Origin: Paenibacillus sp. FSL W8-0186 | GTDB taxonomy: Bacteria; Bacillota; Bacilli; Paenibacillales; Paenibacillaceae | Direction: 5' to 3' | DNA length: 64,000 bases | Assembly: GCF_037969765.1 (NCBI RefSeq) | Contig: NZ_CP150207.1 | Coordinates: 2,218,001-2,282,000 of the forward strand | In this document: piece after piece, positions 44,925 to 53,875 of the stretch | How positions within the stretch are numbered: the first letter of the stretch is position 1 | Layout: each line of letters begins with the position of its first letter | Program-made: the position numbers and the translations under genes | Notes under the pieces: model-generated | What the model was told of the DNA's origin: nothing | The model's database searches: none | Seen by the model: only the letters and a program-made list of their open reading frames with translations

Positions 44925-45863
44925 TTGCACCTAGTCATTGTCGAAGGTATACCCGGATCAGGCAAGTCAACAACGGCAAGATTTATATCTTTACAAGCTG
45001 AAAGGAATGGAATAGAAACAAAGCTTTTTCATGAATCTGCTTTTCAGCATCCGATCTTTCTAGATCGCGAAGTTACTGATCCTATAGAATGGAGAGAAAT
45101 TTATCTTGCCAACTTGGACCGCTTTCTGGCAGCTCTACCTGAGGATCATTCCGTCATTGTCATGGAGTCGGTTTTGTTCCAGAATCCAATGATTGAACAA
45201 CTTCATTTGGATGCAGATAGAGATGATATCATCCGTTTTATAGAAGAAATATACTTGCGATTGGCAGAAATAAATTGCACTTTAATTTATCTCTATCAAG
45301 AGGATCCTACTGTTGGAATTCATAGAATGATGGCAGTACGGGGCGGGGAAAATTGGCTTAAGCATACTTATGAGAAATACAAACATATGCCTTATTACGT
45401 GAATCGCGGCCAATTAGATGAGAATTTGCACCTGGAATTTTTGTATGAATATGCTGTTTTAGCTCGTGATGCTTATGCAAAATGCAAGCTGAATAGGTTA
45501 GCGATTGATAATACGGAGTGGGAATGGCCTCGCTATTACAATAACATATTGGAATTTTTAAACCTGACTTATATGCCTGATCCAATTCTCAGTCCGCAAG
45601 AATTAATGCAATATGTGGGGAGCTTCCAAAATGTTGAGTTAGGGGTCAGCATCCATATTGAGTTGCAAAATGAACAGTTAATTATTTTTGGCAATCAGCA
45701 ATTAAAACCGAGGGACGTTCATACATTTTATTTGGATCATATAAGCATGTCATTGGAGTTCATATCGAATGATGCTGGAGGTTTCTCCTCATTAATCATT
45801 ACTGAGAAAGATCTAGTTGGGAATCAGAAAGATGAAGGAACCATATTTAAAAGAATTTCCTAA
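44925..45863 (+). CDS. P-loop kinase-like protein with an extra C-terminal domain
   Basis: 312 residues from TTG 44925 (AAGGGGG ahead). The Walker A motif is EGIPGSGKSTTAR. ESVLFQNP is a Walker B-like acid segment and the lid region carries HRMMAVRGGENW. Nucleoside or sugar kinases of this type are ~210 residues. Here an additional beta-rich ~80-residue domain (ELGVSIHIELQNEQLIIFG) follows and is unassigned. Role: phosphoryl transfer, substrate unknown. Confidence 0.72.
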   Translation: MHLVIVEGIPGSGKSTTARFISLQAERNGIETKLFHESAFQHPIFLDREVTDPIEWREIYLANLDRFLAALPEDHSVIVMESVLFQNPMIEQLHLDADRDDIIRFIEEIYLRLAEINCTLIYLYQEDPTVGIHRMMAVRGGENWLKHTYEKYKHMPYYVNRGQLDENLHLEFLYEYAVLARDAYAKCKLNRLAIDNTEWEWPRYYNNILEFLNLTYMPDPILSPQELMQYVGSFQNVELGVSIHIELQNEQLIIFGNQQLKPRDVHTFYLDHISMSLEFISNDAGGFSSLIITEKDLVGNQKDEGTIFKRIS

Positions 45864-45902
45864 TGTATGAAGTGACTTCAAGGGGAAGGTGGGAGGCGAA
45901 GT

Positions 45903-46301
45903 ATGGCTGCGGGCTTTTGGGCTAGATTTGGAGCATTACTATTAGATGCGATCATTGTCAGTATTTCATTAGCAATAATCACATTATTCATTAGTGGCAG
46001 TGAATTAAATAAAGAATACGTGACAAATTTACTGTCCTTTCTGTATTCACTATTACTGCCAGTATTTTGGGGTGGGTATACTTGTGGGAAGCGTATTTGC
46101 GGGATCAAAATTAGAAAAATAAGTGATCATTCCCCGCCGGGAATTGGAACGATGTTATTGCGTAACTTAATTGCGGGTATTGTTTATGGTCTGACCGCAG
46201 GGATCGGTGTTTTAATCAGTGCACTCATGGTTGGGTTAAGAGAAGATAAAAGAGCGATCCATGATTTCATCGCCGGGACGGAAGTCGTATATAATGATTA
46301 G
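45903..46301 (+). CDS. RDD family membrane protein
   Basis: 132 residues. The RDD signature appears at ARFGALLLDAIIVSISLAI, with two to three helices and the C-terminal DKRAIHDFIAGTEV block that is conserved in this family. RDD proteins are possible ion transporters. AAGGTGGGAGG precedes ATG 45903. Confidence 0.82.
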   Translation: MAAGFWARFGALLLDAIIVSISLAIITLFISGSELNKEYVTNLLSFLYSLLLPVFWGGYTCGKRICGIKIRKISDHSPPGIGTMLLRNLIAGIVYGLTAGIGVLISALMVGLREDKRAIHDFIAGTEVVYND

Positions 46302-46402
46302 TTCGTTGCACGTGGAGATAATTAGGCCAAGCTGTAGAGCCAATCATATTAAGGGAGGGCCTCACCGGATAATTATCATATGATTGATCAAAACGCAAAA
46401 TA

Positions 46403-46505
46403 ACGCTATCGCCTCTCGATTGTGAGATGTATAATCATGGAATAAGCTCACGCATAATAAACGTCCTAGCCTAAGATCAGAGCTATCTAGGCTGGGGCGT
46501 TTTAT
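46403..46505 (+). repeat. Promoter-hairpin element, copy C
   Basis: GATGTATAATCATGGAATA (-10 at 46430-46435), then ACGTCCTAGCC/GGCTGGGGCGT (46461-46500). The stem uses G-U and compensating pairs where copy A has C-G. TTTATT follows. It lies 38 bases before the GNAT gene. Confidence 0.75.
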
Positions 46506-46538
46506 TAATTCAGGCTGACTGCTGCGGAGGAGGATTTT

Positions 46539-46961
46539 ATGTCTAAAACCCCAAAGATGATCCTAAAAGGGACATGTGAAGAAGCAAACTATGTTAGAAA
46601 TAAACTGATTGAGTTTAATTCCAGGCATGTACCAAACGGTATCTACGAAGAAATTATCTTATGTTCGCGGAATGATAATGGCGAAATTATAGCTGGACTC
46701 AATAGTGCAATTTGTTGGAATTGGATGGAGATAGATATCTTGTGGGTAGACGAGTTTTATCGAGGGCAAGGATTCGGACAAAGATTGCTGGAAGAAGCAG
46801 AACAAATTGCAAGAGCTAAGGAGTGTGCATTTATTAAATTAAATACCTTTAGTTTTCAAGCGCCTGAATTCTATAAGAAGTATGGGTATAAAGAAATGGC
46901 TGTTATCGAGGATGCTCCACGGGGGAGTAGACATTACTATCTCAAGAAAGACTTAATATAA
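46539..46961 (+). CDS. GNAT family N-acetyltransferase
   Basis: 140 residues after GGAGG. Motif A is VDEFYRGQGFGQRLLEEAEQ, with PEFYKKYGYKEMAVIEDAP at the end. The gene stands alone behind promoter-hairpin element copy C. The acceptor substrate is unknown. Confidence 0.87.
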   Translation: MSKTPKMILKGTCEEANYVRNKLIEFNSRHVPNGIYEEIILCSRNDNGEIIAGLNSAICWNWMEIDILWVDEFYRGQGFGQRLLEEAEQIARAKECAFIKLNTFSFQAPEFYKKYGYKEMAVIEDAPRGSRHYYLKKDLI

Positions 46962-47003
46962 TTCTGATACAGTTCAAAAACATGAGAATGGAGAAATCAA
47001 TGA

Positions 47004-47221
47004 ATGAAAGTAAAGTTAACTAAACAAGATTTTCAGAATACGCAATTAAGCTGGTTATGTATCCAGCCTATGCTGCTAGCTGTTCGTGGAAAGGATCTCA
47101 CCACAAAACAGAAATGTATCAGCAATTAAATGAAGGGCAGAAAGGTCTGCATTTGTTTTATGAATGGATTATAAATCACAAGGAAGATTTTTTAGAAATG
47201 ATTGAGACATTAGGGAGGTGA
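47004..47221 (+). pseudogene. Small protein broken by a frameshift
   Basis: ATG 47004 starts MKVKLTKQDF. Adding one T to the run at 47030-47033 moves to the frame reading SEYAIKLVMYPAYAASCSWK, then SHHKTEMYQQLNEGQKGL and a natural end at 47219-47221. The second frame is strongly protein-like. No function is known. The GTGA at its end overlaps the next gene's start. Confidence 0.6.
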
Positions 47222-47730
47222 TCCCAATAAAGGTTGAACTAAAAGAGCTTACTGTTAATGACTCTTATGATGTCTACAACATGCTCAAAGAAATCGGTCT
47301 TGCAGAAAATGGCTTTACAAACTCTTTTCCGTTAGATAACTACCAGACATTTTCTAAGAGTTTATTGCATTATGTTGAGGAAGCCAACGGGATTGGTATA
47401 GAGGAAGGCCGTGTTCCGCAAACGATATTCTGGCTTTATATCGATGAATATCCAGTTGCATTTGGCAAGCTCAGGCATCGTCTTAATGAAGAGCTGCTTC
47501 AATATGGAGGACATATAGGCTACATGGTTAGATCGAGCGAAAGAGGAAAAGGATACGGAAAATTAATGCTGAAGGAACTGCTAAAAGCAGCACGGGATAA
47601 AAAAATCGAAAAGGTATTGATTACTTGTGATGAGACTAACCATCGCTCTAGAAGGGTAATTGAATCGAACCGAGGGGAACTTGAGGGAATTACTAATGGT
47701 GTATGTAAATACTGGAGGACTATATTATGA
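47218..47730 (+). CDS. GNAT family N-acetyltransferase
   Basis: 170 residues. Motif A is VRSSERGKGYGKLMLKELLK, and RRVIESNRGELEG closes the domain. The GTG at 47218 lies inside GGAGGTGAT, which is itself the best ribosome site; ATA 47227, seven bases after it and in frame, may be the working start (or a mutated ATG). It follows the broken gene above by an overlap and ends on an ATGA that starts a 37-residue ORF. Confidence 0.82.
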   Translation: MIPIKVELKELTVNDSYDVYNMLKEIGLAENGFTNSFPLDNYQTFSKSLLHYVEEANGIGIEEGRVPQTIFWLYIDEYPVAFGKLRHRLNEELLQYGGHIGYMVRSSERGKGYGKLMLKELLKAARDKKIEKVLITCDETNHRSRRVIESNRGELEGITNGVCKYWRTIL

Positions 47731-47840
47731 ATTTAAATGAGATCGTAAAAACTTATAATTGTAAGCGTGAAGCTTTTATACTAATACTGAACTACTGTTA
47801 CGACATGAATGGAAATCGGCTTAATATTAGCAGTATGTAA
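47727..47840 (+). CDS. 37-residue ORF coupled to the GNAT stop
   Basis: ATG 47727 overlaps the GNAT stop as ATGA, with GGAGGA eight bases upstream. The peptide has a helical start (MNLNEIVKTYNC) and three Cys/Tyr-rich patches, ending at TAA 47838-47840. It may be a truncated protein or a real small ORF; sequence alone does not decide. Confidence 0.35.
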   Translation: MNLNEIVKTYNCKREAFILILNYCYDMNGNRLNISSM

Positions 47841-47874
47841 GGTTATTACTGCAATAGCATAAGGAGAAGAATTA

Positions 47875-48747
47875 ATGATACTAGAGCCCACCATACAGGA
47901 CATTAACAAACTATTTCGATTGCATCATATCTATGATGAGATTATTGAATTTGTGAGATTGTCGGGCACGACTTCAGGTCTTGTTCTAAGACTAGACTCC
48001 ATAAGAGGGGAAAAGTATATTCTGAAATACGATGATCCGTTTCAAATTCAGTTGGCAGCCCAATTTTTAGATACTTATAAAGACTCTGTATTATTGCCCA
48101 AAAATCTATTTGCTTCGCAAGACAGCACATACATTGTCTATAACTTTATAGAGGGCACAACCCATGTGAATCGAGGGAAAAAGAAGGACTGGCTAAGAAT
48201 AATCACTCAAAATTTACTCAATAAATATGCTAGCTATCAGGGTGAAGACATGTGGGGAAGAATAGGCTACCCGCGGCAAACTTGGAAGGAATTTAATGAA
48301 ATTAGCATTGAAGAAGCTAAAATCAATATTGGAAATGAATTATCGATCGATGACTACAGTCTGGTTAGATCCACAGCAGATAAATTATATGCTAATGACT
48401 TGGAGCAAGGAGAGAAATTCTATTTGCATGGGGATACTGGGGTACACAACTTTGTATATCATGATTCAACTCTAATCGGCGTAATTGATCCATCGCCTAT
48501 GGTTGGACCTATAGTATATGATTTTCTGTATGCATTTTGTTCTTCCCCGGATGATATGAACATGGATACGTTATTTACGGCCTATAATTTTCTTGAGCAA
48601 GGACGAATAGAAAAATCAAGGTTGATAGAGGAAACGTTAATACAACTATATTGTCGGGTAGGGTTAAGCATCAAGCACCACCCAAATGATTTGCCTGAAT
48701 ACAAAGAAGCATGGGCCTATTGGAAACAGATATGTGAATCTAATTGA
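47875..48747 (+). CDS. Aminoglycoside phosphotransferase-like kinase
   Basis: 290 residues, with AAGGAGAAG ahead. The catalytic loop reads YLHGDTGVHNFVYH and the metal-binding strand VIDPSPMVGPIVYDFLY, where the usual IDFD/IDWE is IDPS. Elements of the N-lobe (SGTTSGLVLRLD, KYILKYDD) are present. It is of the APH/fructosamine-kinase-like fold with unknown acceptor. Confidence 0.8.
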   Translation: MILEPTIQDINKLFRLHHIYDEIIEFVRLSGTTSGLVLRLDSIRGEKYILKYDDPFQIQLAAQFLDTYKDSVLLPKNLFASQDSTYIVYNFIEGTTHVNRGKKKDWLRIITQNLLNKYASYQGEDMWGRIGYPRQTWKEFNEISIEEAKINIGNELSIDDYSLVRSTADKLYANDLEQGEKFYLHGDTGVHNFVYHDSTLIGVIDPSPMVGPIVYDFLYAFCSSPDDMNMDTLFTAYNFLEQGRIEKSRLIEETLIQLYCRVGLSIKHHPNDLPEYKEAWAYWKQICESN

Positions 48748-48786
48748 TCCAATTTGTATATGTTTAAAACAGGAGGTATTTCCTTC

Positions 48787-48912
48787 ATGCAACATACACT
48801 AACTCTAGACAAAGTTGAATTAATCGAAAAATCCGAATCAGATTACATGTTAGTTCGAAGACGAATCTATGAAGCAAGTAGTTATAAATGCATACTTGAC
48901 GTAAATAGATAA
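48787..48912 (+). CDS. 41-residue ORF of unknown function
   Basis: ATG 48787 follows AGGAGG at a normal distance. The peptide starts MQHTLTLDKVELIEKSESDY and ends with a basic, helical part. It is either a genuine small protein or a 5' remnant of a longer gene. From its end to 49151 I see no further gene; the stretch is A+T-rich. Confidence 0.35.
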   Translation: MQHTLTLDKVELIEKSESDYMLVRRRIYEASSYKCILDVNR

Positions 48913-49151
48913 AATAAATATAATAACTTACATAAAGTAATTAACTATTATCCGGTTAATTAAATTTATTCGTTTGAAGCTATGATAGGCAAATGAACTG
49001 ATTTATGTTCATCACATGTTCGAAGGGAGGCGGATCCGTCAGGAGAGCTTGACATCGAAACTGGCCAATTCATAAAAACATTTATTTTGGCGGTGGAAAA
49101 ATGGGTTTTTTGGGCAAAATATTCGGAAGTACAAATAAGGAGGAAAAAACA

Positions 49152-49694
49152 ATGTCAAAACTAAACATCGGAATTATTTTAGGAAGCACGCGTGACGGAC
49201 GCGTTAGCCCGCAAGTTGGAGAATGGGTGAAAGGGATCGCTGACAAACGCGGGGATGCGAATTACGAAATCGTAGATATTGCTGATTTCAAATTGCCGTT
49301 TTTGGGCACAACCGATGGTACGGAGCCAGGAATTGCAGCTTGGAATGAAAAGCTTGCGAACCTAGACGGATTCGTATTCATCGTTCAAGAGTACAATCAC
49401 AGCATCACAGGCGCATTGAAAAATGCTATTGATTTCGCACGCGAAGCATGGAACAACAAGGCGGCAGGAATCGTAAGCTACGGGTCAACTGGCGGTGCTC
49501 GTGCAGCTGAACATCTGCGGGGAATCATGGGCGAATTATTGATTGCAGATGTTCGCGTACATCCGACATTGTCATTGTTTACAGATTTCGAAAACTTCTC
49601 TGTTTTCAAACCACAGGATTTGCATCTTGATAACGTGAATGCCATGCTGGATCAAGTAGTAGCTTGGAGCGGTGCATTAAAAGTATTGAGATAA
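49152..49694 (+). CDS. NADPH-dependent FMN reductase
   Basis: 180 residues from ATG 49152, which follows AAGGAGG; an upstream in-frame ATG at 49101 would add 17 residues. Flavodoxin-like features: GIILGSTRDGRVSPQVGEWV, EYNHSITGALKNAID, and SYGSTGGARAAEHLR. It probably reduces a quinone, azo or similar acceptor with FMN. It is 36 bases ahead of an NmrA-type gene and likely in its operon. Confidence 0.9.
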   Translation: MSKLNIGIILGSTRDGRVSPQVGEWVKGIADKRGDANYEIVDIADFKLPFLGTTDGTEPGIAAWNEKLANLDGFVFIVQEYNHSITGALKNAIDFAREAWNNKAAGIVSYGSTGGARAAEHLRGIMGELLIADVRVHPTLSLFTDFENFSVFKPQDLHLDNVNAMLDQVVAWSGALKVLR

Positions 49695-49730
49695 AAACTT
49701 GATATTATTTAGCCTGAGGGGACACGAATT

Positions 49731-50603
49731 ATGAAGATATTGGTTACAGGTGTGACAGGAAAATTAGGGACAAAAATTGTTGAAACCTTATTGAAATCAG
49801 TGCCTGCGGATCAATTGGCTGTAAGTGTCCGCAATCCGGAGAAAGCAGAAGGATTCCGGGCTCGCGGTGTGGAAGTTCGCCAAGGCGATTTTGACCACCC
49901 GAAAACACTGGATACTGCCTTGACAGGAATCGATCGCTTATTAATCATTTCTGCGGACGGGGACAATGAAACACGCATTCGGCAGCATACAAATGCGGTT
50001 GCAGCAGCTGAACGCGCTGGTGTTAAATTTATTGCATACACTAGCCTAGTTAACGCGAAAGAAAGCAAAATGTTTCTGTCACCACCGCATAAGGCAACAG
50101 AAGAGGCGATTTTGAGAACAAGAATTCCATACTCCTTCTTGCGTAACAACTGGTACTTGGAAAATGAAATTTCAAGCATTCAAGGCGTCCTGGCTGGAGC
50201 ACCTTGGGTCACATCTGCCGGATCCGGCAAAGTCGGCTGGGCCCTTCAGCAGGAATATGCGGAGGCGGCTGCTGCTGTACTAGCTGAAGATGGTCACGAA
50301 AATACCGTCTACGAACTTTCAGGCAAGCTCATGACGCAGGAGCAATTTGCCTCCGCTCTTGGTGAAGTGTTAGGTAAAGACATACCTGTACAACAGGTTG
50401 ACGACGAAGCCTACGCTGACATCATGAAAGGTGCAGGTGTTCCGGATTTCCTTGTTCCGTTTCTCATAGGCATTCAACAAGGCATTCGAGAAGGCGGGCT
50501 AGAGGTCGAAAGCAATGATTTTGAGAAATTGCTCGGTCGGCCAGCTACGCCAGTCCGTGAAGCATTGACTCAAATCGTTAGAGGCATGCCGAGCTCTAAG
50601 TAA
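49731..50603 (+). CDS. NmrA-like NAD(P)-binding protein (QOR2-type)
   Basis: 290 residues. Rossmann start MKILVTGVTGKLGTKIVE, then VSVRNPEKAEGFRARGVEV, and an atypical-SDR middle with SFLRNNWYLEN typical of quinone oxidoreductase 2-like proteins. GAGGGG precedes ATG 49731. Together with the FMN reductase it forms a quinone or electrophile stress unit (inference), ended by a strong terminator. Confidence 0.88.
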   Translation: MKILVTGVTGKLGTKIVETLLKSVPADQLAVSVRNPEKAEGFRARGVEVRQGDFDHPKTLDTALTGIDRLLIISADGDNETRIRQHTNAVAAAERAGVKFIAYTSLVNAKESKMFLSPPHKATEEAILRTRIPYSFLRNNWYLENEISSIQGVLAGAPWVTSAGSGKVGWALQQEYAEAAAAVLAEDGHENTVYELSGKLMTQEQFASALGEVLGKDIPVQQVDDEAYADIMKGAGVPDFLVPFLIGIQQGIREGGLEVESNDFEKLLGRPATPVREALTQIVRGMPSSK

Positions 50604-50621
50604 CATAGAACCCGAATTTAA

Positions 50622-50658
50622 ACATCGGCCATTCTATCAAGAATGGCCGGTGTTTTTT
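50622..50658 (+). terminator. Rho-independent terminator after the NmrA-like gene
   Basis: ACATCGGCCATTCT pairs with AGAATGGCCGGTGT across four bases, with six T residues at its end. It also lies between two converging transcripts. Confidence 0.9.
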
Positions 50659-50748
50659 GACTTCGCATAACGCTAGGTTGGTTACCCTTGTCGCAGCAGC
50701 GATCCGGCTCATATTTCACTTGGAAAGTGGAGTTGTTACTATCGAATG

Positions 50749-51645
50749 TCAATTGCCGCGCAGTTGGATGCCGTGCCAGCCGCTTATATCACATTGGCCG
50801 TATTTATTATCACCCACAGCCGCCACCGTACCGTCCGATTTAAGGCCGACAGTATGGGCAGCCCCTGCCGCAATCGCCACCATATCACGCCAATCACTTA
50901 CATTACATTGACCATACTCATTCCAACCGACAGCCACCACCGTACCGTCCGATTTAAGGCCGATGGTATGACTACTACCCACCGCAATTGCCACAATACC
51001 GCACCAGTCGCTTACATCACATTGGCCGTGCCGATTACTACCTACAGCCGTCACTGTGCCGTCTGATTTAAGTCCGGCGGTGTGAAGGTAACCCGCCGAA
51101 ATCGCTATAATGTCGCGCCAGCCGCTTACATTGCATTGGCCGTGTCGATTATTACCTACAGCCGTCACTGTACCGTCCAATTTAAGACCGATGGTATGCC
51201 AGTCACCCGCCGCGACCGCAACAATATTCTGCCAGCTGGTTACATTGCATTCACCTTCATGATTTAGACCCGCAGCCACCGGCGTACCATTCGATTTAAG
51301 CCCAATCGTATGCCGCCAACCTGCTGCAACAGCGACAATATCGCGCCAATCGTTTACATTGCATTGATCATGCTTATTCCAACCCACAGCTGCCACCGTA
51401 CCGTCTGATTTAAGCCCGATGGTATGAGCATTACCCGTATTCGTCGCTATATGAACATTACCCGCCGCAATTGCCACCATATCGTACCAGCCGCTTACAT
51501 CACATTGGCCGCATTTATTATCACCCACAGCCGTCACTGTACCGTCCGATTTAAGCCCAACGCTATGACGACGACCCGCCGCTATGGCATCTTTAGGCCA
51601 CCGTTTCACCTTTAACGCTGCTTCTTTTGGCGATATGCAATCCAT
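50749..51645 (-). CDS. RCC1-repeat (regulator of chromosome condensation fold) protein
   Basis: 298 residues on the minus strand, with AAGGAGG just upstream of the start. About seven tandem ~41-residue repeats share the cadence HTIGLKSDGTVAAVG, then a QC(N/D)V block and a D(I/M)VAIAAG block; this is the RCC1/BLIP-II beta-propeller repeat. In DNA the unit is about 123 bases and very similar between copies. The last unit is shorter and ends in LRGN, so the propeller may lack a final blade. There is no signal peptide. Its function is unknown; propellers of this type bind proteins. Confidence 0.82.
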   Translation of the reverse strand: MDCISPKEAALKVKRWPKDAIAAGRRHSVGLKSDGTVTAVGDNKCGQCDVSGWYDMVAIAAGNVHIATNTGNAHTIGLKSDGTVAAVGWNKHDQCNVNDWRDIVAVAAGWRHTIGLKSNGTPVAAGLNHEGECNVTSWQNIVAVAAGDWHTIGLKLDGTVTAVGNNRHGQCNVSGWRDIIAISAGYLHTAGLKSDGTVTAVGSNRHGQCDVSDWCGIVAIAVGSSHTIGLKSDGTVVAVGWNEYGQCNVSDWRDMVAIAAGAAHTVGLKSDGTVAAVGDNKYGQCDISGWHGIQLRGN

Positions 51646-52104
51646 GTTTTACCTCCTTGAAAACAAGACCTTTCATGATAGGTACATACGTGAGTGAGCA
51701 TTCTTTTGTTCACGAATCATAGATATTAAATATTAATGTTATTCGTTGAATTAGTGATGTATTGATTGTAATTAATTACTATTAATAGAATTATAATCTT
51801 GAATTGAGCAATTGTGTATGTTAAAATTAGTAACAAATAAATTATAGTATTTCCATCATATGTTATGATAGATTATTCACCTCATAATTTACCCCATAAA
51901 TGCATCATGTTTTTATTCAAAACCTAATTTTTCTAACCTTCCTCTATAAAGACAGTGATAAGACCATAAGAACTATTTATTACAAAATACTCACAGCTCC
52001 CAATACCTCTATCTTTTCTTTCTGATTGCTAAATTGTATTCAATTGATCATTGCAATTAATAGTAGGTTTATTGCATCCAATAAACAATAGAAAAGGTGA
52101 AAAG
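51646..52104. other. 460-base A+T-rich intergenic region
   Basis: It separates the minus-strand RCC1 gene from the lanthipeptide operon on the + strand, so it must hold promoters for both. Only the ribosome site for RCC1 (51651-51658) is certain. I find no convincing -35/-10 pair, and no second precursor-like ORF. Confidence 0.6.
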
Positions 52105-53862
52105 ATGGCTAAAGAAGCAAAAAGTCAATATTCGTGGGGAAATTTTTTCGAGCTAATCCATAAATCGAAACCTCATGTAGGACTCTTTATTGTGGCTTGT
52201 ATCATAAGCTCTGCTAGCGCCATACTTTCCACATTTATCCCTAATGTCTTGAAAATTATCATTGATTCCTATTCCCTCTCTGGCAGCTTGAATCGCGGTA
52301 TTTTAATTGGTTTAATAGCCATTTTTGTTTGTGTGACAATTACAGGTGTTCTATCAAGTTATTTATTGAGCAAGGTTGGCTTAACGGTTGTAGCTAATCT
52401 AAGAGGAATGACTTGGACGAAAATTGTGAAATTACCAACAGCTTTTTTTGATAGAAACCAATCCGGCGATATAGCTAGTAGATTAGTTAGTGACACTACC
52501 GTGATATACAACTTGGTCACTCATTCATTTTCTACATTTATCAATGCTGTATTAACCATATTATTTTGTGGATTTTGGCTGTTTTATTATAGCTGGGAAT
52601 TATCCCTAGTTATTGTAGCTGCGATTCCAATATTCCTGTTATTTTTTATTCCTTTAGGCCGAGCGTTATCCGATCTTTCTAAAAAAGCGCAAAAGTCAAC
52701 AGGGAAATTGAATGTTAGTGCGATCGAAATGATTTCCGAAAATAAGTTGATTAAGTCTTTTACTGCTGAAAACTATCAAATAAATAAAGGATTAAAAAAT
52801 ATTAACGATTTAATGCAACTAGGTTTGAAGCAAGCCAAATGGTCAGCTACGGTAAATCCATTCCTGAATATGATCATGTTAATTATTATTATGATCATTA
52901 TTGGCTATGGCGGTGTCCAATTAGCGAATGGCCATTTAACGGTAGGAACTTTTATCGCATTTCTAACCTTGATTTTTTATATTATCAATCCTATTTCTAA
53001 CTTTGGTTTTTTCTTCTCTCAGCTGCAGAAAACCAAGGGGGCAACAGAACGGATTTTACAGCTGCTATCCGAGGAAGAAGAGAATATAAATAAAGGCAAG
53101 GATCTAGATCTAAGCTGCAAAGACATTGAAATTAGCAATTTAAGCTTTAAGTATAACACTCAGGAAAATTTATCATTTTCTTTAGAGGACATTACTTTGA
53201 ATATTAGGAGCGGGAATACTTATGCGTTAGTTGGCCCAAGCGGTAGCGGAAAAACGACATTTGTTTCCTTATTAGAGCGATTTTACAAACCAACCAGCGG
53301 AAGTATTTATATAGATGGTGAAAGTATAGAAAATTACTCATTGCATTCCTGGCGTTCTCAAATCGGTTATGTATCTCAGGAGCACAGTCTAATTACCGGG
53401 ACGATAAGGGAGAATCTAATCTTTGGATTAGAACCGCAAGATGAGGCGAAAATTATTGAAGCTTGCGAAATGGCGTATGCATGGGAATTCATAAGTCAGC
53501 TGCCTAATGGATTGGACACGCATATTGGCGAGCGAGGACTCCATTTATCCGGCGGACAAAGACAAAGAATTGCTATCGCAAGAATGTTTCTTAAAGATCC
53601 AAAAATCATTTTATTAGATGAGGCAACATCAAATTTGGACAGCCAGTCTGAGGAAAAAGTGCAATCTGCGATGAAGAAAATTATTGAGGGTAGAACCGCG
53701 ATTGTAATAGCTCATAGATTATCTACGATTATGGACTCCGAATATATTATTTTTGTGGAAGATGGCAAGGTAACAGGCCAAGGAACCCACTATGAATTAC
53801 AAAGAACTCATAAATTGTATCAGCAATTCTGTGAATTGCAATTTAGCGCACAATTACAATGA
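52105..53862 (+). CDS. Lanthipeptide ABC exporter (permease-ATPase)
   Basis: 585 residues from ATG 52105 (AAAAGGTG upstream; the frame extends further). A six-helix ABC transmembrane domain (about 20-320) is followed by a nucleotide-binding domain with GPSGSGKTT, LSGGQRQR, IILLDEAT and IAHRL. There is no N-terminal C39 peptidase, so leader removal must be done by another protease, as is usual in class III systems. Located directly ahead of the LanKC gene, it is the probable exporter of the modified peptide. Confidence 0.92.
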   Translation: MAKEAKSQYSWGNFFELIHKSKPHVGLFIVACIISSASAILSTFIPNVLKIIIDSYSLSGSLNRGILIGLIAIFVCVTITGVLSSYLLSKVGLTVVANLRGMTWTKIVKLPTAFFDRNQSGDIASRLVSDTTVIYNLVTHSFSTFINAVLTILFCGFWLFYYSWELSLVIVAAIPIFLLFFIPLGRALSDLSKKAQKSTGKLNVSAIEMISENKLIKSFTAENYQINKGLKNINDLMQLGLKQAKWSATVNPFLNMIMLIIIMIIIGYGGVQLANGHLTVGTFIAFLTLIFYIINPISNFGFFFSQLQKTKGATERILQLLSEEEENINKGKDLDLSCKDIEISNLSFKYNTQENLSFSLEDITLNIRSGNTYALVGPSGSGKTTFVSLLERFYKPTSGSIYIDGESIENYSLHSWRSQIGYVSQEHSLITGTIRENLIFGLEPQDEAKIIEACEMAYAWEFISQLPNGLDTHIGERGLHLSGGQRQRIAIARMFLKDPKIILLDEATSNLDSQSEEKVQSAMKKIIEGRTAIVIAHRLSTIMDSEYIIFVEDGKVTGQGTHYELQRTHKLYQQFCELQFSAQLQ

Positions 53863-53875
53863 GGGAGGAGCAGCC

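Noticed and set aside
50657..51615. Short + strand ORFs across the RCC1 region
   Set aside because: They are shadows of the tandem repeats on the minus strand; their internal similarity just mirrors the repeat DNA.
50749..51645. CRISPR array, considered because of regular repeats
   Set aside because: The repeats are ~123 bases, contiguous, in frame and code RCC1 blades; there are no spacers.
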